Positions 58,658-64,000 of a stretch of 64,000 nt of DNA are shown piece by piece. Position 1 is the first letter of the stretch. Every line of letters begins with the position of its first letter. The notes beneath the pieces were generated by a model. The model was given only the letters and a program-made list of their open reading frames with translations. It did not search any database and had not been told where the DNA came from. Source of the stretch: an uncultured Eubacterium sp. GTDB taxonomy: Bacteria; Bacillota; Clostridia; Oscillospirales; Acutalibacteraceae. Made by a program: the position numbers and the translations under genes. The stretch covers positions 67,001-131,000 of the forward strand of contig CAJTZJ010000004.1 of NCBI GenBank assembly GCA_910583925.1, in the 5' to 3' direction.

Positions 58658-59431
58658 TTATTTTATATACCATTTATTCAAATCAACATATTTGCTGTTA
58701 ACTCCATCGCAGCTGCCGTTTTTGGTGTATTGCCAGATATCATATCTTCCAAGATATGTAACTTTTGAATTGTAATCAGCAACCCAGATAAATATATCCT
58801 TATCAAGTGCAGAGGTTTTAATATCAAAATTATAAACATTTGATGAGGAATAAACGCCTGCCCGATATCCTGCCGTAATTATTTTTCTGCAAAATGCGTT
58901 AATGATTTCCGCAGTGTCCCTTCCCGATAAATCTGCGTTAAACATCCTTCCGGTATGATTTCCCTCAGCATCATACGGATATTCAAAATCAATAAAAACA
59001 GGCAAATCAATATCATATGGCTTAATTAATTCCAAAACATATTCAGCCTCTTCGTCTGCTTCCTCGGGTGTTATTGCCTGCGAATAAAAATAGACACCGA
59101 TAGGAATATCCTCTTTTTCTGCGTTTTTCAGGTTTTCTTCGTATCGGCTGTCCTCCTGCAAGGCGCCGTTGCCATATCCTCGGTAACCGACTCTTATCAT
59201 TGCAAAATCTGCTGCATTTGAAACCTTGTTCCATTCGATTTCTCCGTTGTGCTGTGATACATCTATGCCTGAAACATAATCTGCATTTGTGTCAAAAAAG
59301 TCTGATTGAACAGGACGCTTGCCGACTGCACTTACAGCGATAATGGTTATGATAATCAGCAATGCTGCAAGAGCGGAAAATATGATTGTGGATTTTTTGC
59401 TTAGTTTTTTTACATTTATTGTAATAGCCAT
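58658..59431 (-). CDS. GH25 lysozyme-like muramidase, membrane-anchored
   Basis: A 257-residue protein. A signal anchor at residues 13-34 is followed by a glycoside hydrolase family 25 domain: G-I-D-V-S-Q-H-N-G (catalytic Asp near 53), F-A-M-I-R-V-G-Y-R-G-Y-G, L-P-V-F-I-D-F-E-Y-P (catalytic D-x-E, near 140), G-Y-R-A-G-V-Y-S-S and D-I-W-Q-Y-T. These hydrolyse peptidoglycan glycan strands. It starts 8 bases after the birA stop, with AAGGAAAG upstream, so it is probably co-transcribed with birA. Confidence 0.93.
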   Translation of the reverse strand: MAITINVKKLSKKSTIIFSALAALLIIITIIAVSAVGKRPVQSDFFDTNADYVSGIDVSQHNGEIEWNKVSNAADFAMIRVGYRGYGNGALQEDSRYEENLKNAEKEDIPIGVYFYSQAITPEEADEEAEYVLELIKPYDIDLPVFIDFEYPYDAEGNHTGRMFNADLSGRDTAEIINAFCRKIITAGYRAGVYSSSNVYNFDIKTSALDKDIFIWVADYNSKVTYLGRYDIWQYTKNGSCDGVNSKYVDLNKWYIK

Positions 59432-59439
59432 GGCTTTCC

Positions 59440-60384
59440 TTACCAGCGGATGCTTATTTCTCCGCTTTTTAATGTTTTCTCTGTTCCGTTTTCTGTTTTA
59501 ACAACTAATCCGCCTGCTTCGTCAATGGATATTGCCGTAGCAGGTGTTACAATGCCGTTTTCAATATAATTTATATGTTTGCCGATAATCATACTGTGGT
59601 TTCTGTAGTAATCAATGAAATCGGAATATTTTCCTCCGATTATATCAAGAAGCTCATCGGCTACTGCTCCTATTAAATCTGCCTGTCGGATATCGGTGTT
59701 CAGAGAACCGGCTCTTTCTACATCCTCGGGGAAGTCATTTGTTTTAATGTTTATTCCGATACCTACGATAACGCTTGTAACGATGCCGAGCTCAAAATCG
59801 GATACGGCTTCTGTTAATATTCCGCAGATTTTTTTATTGTTAACATAAACATCGTTTACCCATTTAATCTGCGGTCTGATATCGGTTAAGCGCTCAATCG
59901 CCCTGCAAACGGCAACTGCTGCCGCTGTTGTTGCCGTAACCGCGTTTTGAAGCATTGTGTTCGGATGAATAACAAGGCTCATATAAATTCCTGTACGCGG
60001 CGGAGAATAAAAGGTTTTTCCCTGTCTGCCTCTGCCGGCCGTCTGGTTGTCGGCTGTAACAAGCAGTGTGCCGTTTGCTTCTCCGTTGCTCAGAAGCCGT
60101 TTTGCCTGCGTGTTTGTTGAATCGGTTTCAGCATAATGTATAACGGCGATATCGTGCTTCATAGCATTTTTTATTTTTGCTCCGCTCAGAATGTCACCCT
60201 CGCCGGTAAGTGAATATCCTTTGTTTGTAACGGCATTTATAACATAGCCGTCTTTTTGAAGTGATTTAACGGCTTTCCATACGGCAGCACGGCTTTTGCA
60301 TGATTTTTCTGCAAGCTCCTGTCCGCTTATGTATTCTCCGTTTTTCAATTGAAGCATGGTCAAAACATCATTTTTCAGGCTCAT
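59440..60384 (-). CDS. birA: bifunctional biotin ligase/repressor
   Basis: A 314-residue BirA. An N-terminal winged HTH (about 1-60, S-C-K-S-R-A-A-V-W-K-A-V-K-S-L) is followed by the ligase domain with D-N-Q-T-A-G-R-G-R-Q-G-K (near 112), I-K-W-V-N-D-V-Y-V and I-C-G-I-L-T-E and a C-terminal SH3-like part. It biotinylates carboxylases and senses biotin. AGGAGG precedes ATG 60384. No biotin genes are adjacent, so its target operators lie elsewhere. Confidence 0.95.
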   Translation of the reverse strand: MSLKNDVLTMLQLKNGEYISGQELAEKSCKSRAAVWKAVKSLQKDGYVINAVTNKGYSLTGEGDILSGAKIKNAMKHDIAVIHYAETDSTNTQAKRLLSNGEANGTLLVTADNQTAGRGRQGKTFYSPPRTGIYMSLVIHPNTMLQNAVTATTAAAVAVCRAIERLTDIRPQIKWVNDVYVNNKKICGILTEAVSDFELGIVTSVIVGIGINIKTNDFPEDVERAGSLNTDIRQADLIGAVADELLDIIGGKYSDFIDYYRNHSMIIGKHINYIENGIVTPATAISIDEAGGLVVKTENGTEKTLKSGEISIRW

Positions 60385-60431
60385 TGTTAACCTCCTGCCG
60401 GAAATGGGTTTACGATATATATAGTTTTAAA

Positions 60432-60462
60432 CGGACGAAAGGCTTTTCGTCCGCTTTTATCT
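60432..60462 (-). terminator. terminator-like hairpin between degV and birA
   Basis: CGGACGAAA/TTTCGTCCG around a 3- or 4-base loop, followed on the minus strand by TTTAAAA, which is only moderately T-rich. A weaker TACTGC/GCAGTA hairpin lies about 60478-60503. No gene is supported in 60385-60538. Confidence 0.55.
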
Positions 60463-60538
60463 GCCATACAAAAGCTTACTGCCTAAATATCAGGTAAAGC
60501 AGTAGTATCCGTTCTTTTTTACCGTTTAATGGGATTTA

Positions 60539-61387
60539 TTATTCCTCCATAAAAAAGACAGCAAGTGTTTTAGGTCCGCAGTGTGATGAAATTGTGCATC
60601 CTGCATCAGCAGTTATAATCTGTTTGAAGCCTCTGCCTTCGGCAATTCCCTTTGCATATGCAATGATATCCGGGCTTACACCGCCGGAATTTGCAATCAC
60701 TACTCTTGTTTTATCAATTTTATTGCTGTTTTGCAGACAATCGGAAATATATTGCTTATAAACGATGTCTATTTTTCCTCTGTATTTTTTTGCAACATCA
60801 AGCTTGCCTGTTTCTGTACTTACAGCGATAGATGGCTTTAATCCAAGAACATTTGCGCCGAATCTTGCAACGGCACTGCATCTTCCGCCCTTGTGAAGAT
60901 ATTCCAGACTGTCTAAAACAAAGGTAGTATGAACCTTGGAAACAAGCCCTTCCAATCTTCGTGCAATCTTTTTCGCATCAAATTTTTTATTTCTTAAATC
61001 ACAGGCTTTAAGAACAAGAAGCCCCATGCCTGTGCAAAGGCTTTTTGAATCAACACAGTAAACATTGTCAAATTCAGATGCAGCAGCAACGGCATTCTGA
61101 TAGCTTGAAGAAATGGCGGAGGAAAGCCCGATGTGAACAACTGCTTTTCCGTCATCTGTTATTTGCTTAAAAACATCTGTATATTGCTGAGGAGTAACGG
61201 CTGCTGTTTTGGGAAGCTCGCCGGTTTTTGCAACATGCTCATAAATATCCTTCGGATGAATTTCAATTCCGTCTAAATAAGAATTTTCGCCAAGAAGAAT
61301 TGAAAGAGGCAATATTACTATGTCATTTTCCTGAACAAGATAATCCGGTAAATCGCAAGTTGAATCTGCTGTGATAATAATATCCAT
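60539..61387 (-). CDS. DegV family fatty acid-binding protein (FakB-type)
   Basis: A 282-residue DegV protein. Family marks are T-A-D-S-T-C-D-L-P (near residue 5), H-I-G-L-S-S-A-I-S-S-S-Y (near 83), and the G-G-R-C region (about 165). A late H-C-G-P-K-T-L-A closes the lipid pocket. FakB proteins present fatty acids to FakA kinase; the kinase gene is not in this window. AGAGG precedes ATG 61387. Confidence 0.93.
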   Translation of the reverse strand: MDIIITADSTCDLPDYLVQENDIVILPLSILLGENSYLDGIEIHPKDIYEHVAKTGELPKTAAVTPQQYTDVFKQITDDGKAVVHIGLSSAISSSYQNAVAAASEFDNVYCVDSKSLCTGMGLLVLKACDLRNKKFDAKKIARRLEGLVSKVHTTFVLDSLEYLHKGGRCSAVARFGANVLGLKPSIAVSTETGKLDVAKKYRGKIDIVYKQYISDCLQNSNKIDKTRVVIANSGGVSPDIIAYAKGIAEGRGFKQIITADAGCTISSHCGPKTLAVFFMEE

Positions 61388-61474
61388 TAAAAAACCTCTT
61401 TAACAATTGATTATCGAAGATTATATCATAAATTCTATAAATATCTATAGTTATTTTTACCGTTTTACAAAAAT

Positions 61475-62065
61475 TTAATCATTTGTGTATTTTTCGTTAA
61501 AATCAAACGGCTCTAATTTGCCATTGCTGATATGGTAGCACTGCCCGGTTGCAAGCGAAAAAATCGGCTTGTCATGATGAAAGGAATCCGAAAAAACATC
61601 AATAACCTTTGCATCCGGAAATTCCTTTTTAAACCGCAGAACCTTTTCCTCATCTCTGCAGTTTTCGCCAATAATTATGCCGTTTTTATTATGTCTGGTG
61701 CTTATAAGATGATTAAAAGAAAGCCTTTCGGAAATTTCATTCAAAAGAAAGTCCGGGGAAGCACTGATAACAACATAATTACGCTTTTCTTTTTCAAGAA
61801 ACCATTTGTAAACCTCTGTTTCGTGCTTATCCCAGAATTTTTTTACTGCTTTTTCAAGAGGAATGAGCGGAACAAACATAAAGCAGGTTTTTTTGAATGC
61901 GGTAAAATTAATGATTTTCAGCAGCATTAAAAGACCTGCAACTGAAATAACGGGAAGGCATATTAATACCCATGGATAGTGAACGGCACAGTATAGGGCA
62001 AAAAGGGATCCGCTGTCAAACGGGATAATGGTTTTGTCAAAATCATAAATATCTATTTCCTGCAT
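61475..62065 (-). CDS. HAD-superfamily (subfamily IB) phosphatase-like protein
   Basis: A 196-residue protein with HAD motif I near the start (Y-D-F-D-K-T-I-I-P), motif II S-A-S-P-D-F-L-L near 103 and the D-V-F-S-D-S-F-H-H-D-K end, as in SerB-like phosphatases. An inserted hydrophobic cap with a membrane-like stretch (V-L-I-C-L-P-V-I-S-V-A-G-L-L-M-L-L) near 32-50 suggests a membrane-linked substrate. It lies 2 bases after the dCMP deaminase gene and is co-transcribed with it. Confidence 0.83.
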   Translation of the reverse strand: MQEIDIYDFDKTIIPFDSGSLFALYCAVHYPWVLICLPVISVAGLLMLLKIINFTAFKKTCFMFVPLIPLEKAVKKFWDKHETEVYKWFLEKEKRNYVVISASPDFLLNEISERLSFNHLISTRHNKNGIIIGENCRDEEKVLRFKKEFPDAKVIDVFSDSFHHDKPIFSLATGQCYHISNGKLEPFDFNEKYTND

Positions 62066-62067
62066 TT

Positions 62068-62565
62068 TTAAACTCTTTCTATATCAAAATCTATTTCAAT
62101 TTTTCTGCTGCTTTCAAATTGAGTTAGCTTTATTCCTGCTGCTTCCAGCATTCTTCGGCTGGCACGGCAGCCGTCCGTATCCTTATATTTATCGCTTATG
62201 TAAACCACCTCGGAAATGCCCGCCTGAATAATCGCCTTTGCGCATTCGTTGCAAGGGAAAAGGGCAACATAAATGCGTGAACCGCTCATTTCCCTGCCGT
62301 GTGAATTTAAAATTGCATTCAGTTCAGCATGGCATACAAAGGGATATTTTGTATCGTTCTGATTTTCTGCTGTTCGCTCCCATGGGAATTCCTCGTCGCT
62401 GCAGCCCTTTGGAAAGCCGTTATATCCAACGCTGACAATTCGGTTTTCCTTATTAACAATGCAGGCGCCAACCTGTGTGCTTGGGTCCTTGCTTCGCATT
62501 GCCGAAAGCAGGGCAATACCCATAAAATATTCATCCCATGAAATATAGTCTTCTCTTTTAGCCAT
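62068..62565 (-). CDS. dCMP deaminase (ComEB-like)
   Basis: A 165-residue zinc deaminase. The H-A-E-L-N-A-I-L motif (about residue 77) and P-C-N-E-C-A-K-A-I (about 103) supply zinc and catalytic residues, and Q-V-G-A-C-I-V is the nucleotide pocket. It converts dCMP to dUMP for thymidylate synthesis. GAGG precedes ATG 62565. Confidence 0.94.
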   Translation of the reverse strand: MAKREDYISWDEYFMGIALLSAMRSKDPSTQVGACIVNKENRIVSVGYNGFPKGCSDEEFPWERTAENQNDTKYPFVCHAELNAILNSHGREMSGSRIYVALFPCNECAKAIIQAGISEVVYISDKYKDTDGCRASRRMLEAAGIKLTQFESSRKIEIDFDIERV

Positions 62566-62600
62566 ATTTTACCTCGCATTTCCGGCTGCTGTTAACTCAT

Positions 62601-62637
62601 TAAAAATGCAAACAGCCCTTTTGCAGCCGAAAAGGGC
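62601..62637 (-). terminator. Rho-independent terminator of mrp
   Basis: GCCCTTTT (62615-62622) pairs with AAAAGGGC (62630-62637) over a 7-base loop, followed on the minus strand by TGTTTGCATTTTT. Confidence 0.75.
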
Positions 62638-62657
62638 GTGAAGCTGATTATGATATT

Positions 62658-63479
62658 TTATTGCTTTAATGCTTCGATAAATTCATCAAGCTCTGTGCAA
62701 TCAACATCCTCAATTTTTCCTGCATCAACAAGTCGGTTGATATCCGGATTAACAGGAAGCTTTGCAAGAACGGGTAATCCAAGCTCAGCTGCCGTTTCGT
62801 CAATCGCTGATTTTCCGAATATTTCAAGTTTTTTTCCGCAATCCGGGCATTCAAAATAGCTCATGTTTTCAACAAGTCCAAGTACAGGCACATTCATCAT
62901 TTTTGCCATGTTAAGCGCTTTGTTTACAATCATTTTTACAAGATCCTGCGGTGTTGAAACAATAACAATTCCATCTATCGGAAGGCTCTGAAAAACGGTT
63001 AAGGCAACATCGCCGGTTCCCGGCGGCATATCAACAAAAAGATAATCAAGATTACCCCAGCGGACATCTGTCCAGAACTGCTCTATAACGCCGCTGATAA
63101 CAGGTCCTCTCCATACCACGGGGGAATTAACATCCTCAAGAAGCAGATTGATGCTCATGATTTCAATTCCGCTTTCAGTTACATTTGGCAGCAGGCATTC
63201 ATCATCCTGCATGGCACGGCTGTTTACGCCGAAGGATTTGGGAACGGACGGACCGGTAATATCAGCATCCAGCACACCGACCTTAAGACCTGCCTTGGCG
63301 CATTTGGCAGCAAGCAGGCAGGAAACAAGGCTTTTGCCTACTCCGCCCTTTCCGCTTACAACGCCGATAACCTTTTTGATATTTGAATATTTGTTCATTG
63401 GTTTAAGAAAGCTCTGTGGCTTCTCTCTATCTCCGCAATTTTGGGAGCATGAAGAACAATCATGACTGCATTCGCTCAT
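62658..63479 (-). CDS. mrp: Mrp/NBP35 family iron-sulfur carrier ATPase
   Basis: A 273-residue P-loop protein (ApbC/Mrp). Residues 4-15 hold a cluster of four cysteines (C-x3-C-x2-C-x3-C pattern) probably binding an Fe-S cluster, followed by G-V-V-S-G-K-G-G-V-G-K-S-L, D-A-D-I-T-G-P-S-V and D-M-P-P-G-T-G-D-V. A late C-P-D-C pair is the conserved ligand motif. It loads or carries Fe-S clusters. ATG 63479 was chosen since GGAG lies eight bases upstream; the in-frame GTG 63488 is inside that site. Confidence 0.92.
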   Translation of the reverse strand: MSECSHDCSSCSQNCGDREKPQSFLKPMNKYSNIKKVIGVVSGKGGVGKSLVSCLLAAKCAKAGLKVGVLDADITGPSVPKSFGVNSRAMQDDECLLPNVTESGIEIMSINLLLEDVNSPVVWRGPVISGVIEQFWTDVRWGNLDYLFVDMPPGTGDVALTVFQSLPIDGIVIVSTPQDLVKMIVNKALNMAKMMNVPVLGLVENMSYFECPDCGKKLEIFGKSAIDETAAELGLPVLAKLPVNPDINRLVDAGKIEDVDCTELDEFIEALKQ

Positions 63480-63555
63480 TTTTTTCACTCCATATTTAAA
63501 TAATTTCTGTCAATTATAGTATTACCGATAAGTTTAACATAAAAGAGCCGCATAA

Positions 63556-64000
63556 TCAATAATTTCTGATAATAGTTGAAACTCTTCCCAAAATGGTAAG
63601 CTCTTCTGCAATGATTGGTTTGTAATTATCATTTTCGGGCTGAAGGCGGAAATGCCCGTTTTCTTTATAAAATCGTTTTACGGTTGCTTCGTCATCTATA
63701 AGGGCAACAACAATTTCGCCGTTATCGGCAACCGGTGTCTGCTCAACGATAACGATATCACCATCCAAAATATGGGCATTTATCATAGAATCGCCTTTCA
63801 CATGAAGAGCAAAATAATTGCCTGATTTTCTCATGGCAACGGGAATGTATTCTTCAATCATTTCGCTGGCAAGAATCGGCTTGCCTGCCGTAACCGTTCC
63901 TACAAGAGGAACAGGAACGGCTTTAAGGTTTACTCCGGCAATGCGTATTGTTCTTTTAAGGTTTGGATCTCTTTCAATAAAGCCCTCTCTTTCAAGGGCA
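63556..64000 (-). CDS. lexA: LexA repressor, N-terminal part outside the window
   Basis: The frame is open to the right edge; the visible part is about 148 residues. It shows the autocleavage site T-A-G-K-P (Ala-Gly bond) near the window edge, the serine nucleophile in K-G-D-S-M-I-N and the lysine in E-A-T-V-K-R-F of the S24 peptidase. The HTH domain is missing. LexA controls the SOS response; its own operator lies outside. It is encoded 76 bases upstream of mrp with no visible terminator between. Confidence 0.93.
   Translation of the reverse strand, partial: ALEREGFIERDPNLKRTIRIAGVNLKAVPVPLVGTVTAGKPILASEMIEEYIPVAMRKSGNYFALHVKGDSMINAHILDGDIVIVEQTPVADNGEIVVALIDDEATVKRFYKENGHFRLQPENDNYKPIIAEELTILGRVSTIIRNY

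Overview
This 64 kb window is a low-GC chromosomal segment from a Gram-positive anaerobe of the class Clostridia, most likely the Oscillospirales/Ruminococcaceae group. Evidence: the Firmicutes-type replication-origin genes (dnaA, dnaN, yaaA, recF, remB, gyrB, gyrA), an rpmH-rnpA-yidD-yidC-jag-mnmE-mnmG-rsmG-noc-parA-parB-serS block, strong AGGAGG-type ribosome binding sites, FMN and cobalamin riboswitches, a stand-alone AICAR formyltransferase, a Cys-rich DUF6472-type peptide, LCP proteins, and sortase-like PATG tails. No rRNA, tRNA, CRISPR or prophage genes were seen. The species is an inference.

Layout. 1-10.1 kb: end of a YhcH-family gene, class II galT, a marR-GNAT pair, and a leftward operon of two RimK-like ATP-grasp enzymes, feoB, a membrane-anchored protein and guaA. 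10.2-16.2 kb: AICAR formyltransferase, a DUF6472-type peptide with a Big2/polysaccharide deacetylase, a membrane/secreted pair of unknown function, trmB and an acetyltransferase. 16.3-27.3 kb: leftward serS, parB, parA, noc, rsmG, mnmG, mnmE, jag, yidC, yidD, rnpA and rpmH, with two parS sites upstream of parA. 27.5-31.6 kb: MTA/SAH nucleosidase, an XRE regulator divergent from a phosphatase, and an LCP protein. 31.7-41 kb: a MITE-like element, then leftward gyrA, gyrB, remB, recF, yaaA, dnaN and dnaA, with oriC between dnaA and dnaN. 41.3-44.6 kb: a degenerate LCP-like protein and the folE-folP-folB-folK operon, whose first gene has a structured leader. 44.6-53 kb: a 58-residue peptide, fba, FMN-riboswitch-controlled ribU, metallophosphoesterase, CDF protein, DUF421 protein and a metal P-type ATPase. 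52-54 kb: a cobalamin-riboswitch-controlled wall protein divergent from a DUF4430 protein. 54.2-58.5 kb: a sugar ABC transporter. 58.6-64 kb: GH25 lysozyme, birA, degV, a HAD phosphatase, dCMP deaminase, mrp and the end of lexA.

How it fits together. Genes left of about 39.5 kb are mostly leftward and the fol genes on the right are rightward, which is leading-strand orientation around an origin in the dnaA-dnaN gap. That gap has the Bacillus-type order of boxes, DnaA-trio and AT-rich DNA, but its repeated 9-mer is TTTTCAACA rather than TTATCCACA, and DnaA has a changed recognition helix (FNYSTV in place of GRDHTTV). This looks like a co-evolved origin-recognition system. The second notable system is a possible split transcobalamin-like pair: a B12-riboswitch-regulated helical-repeat wall protein and a DUF4430 (transcobalamin C-terminal-like) protein, divergently transcribed from promoters that share one -35 heptamer.
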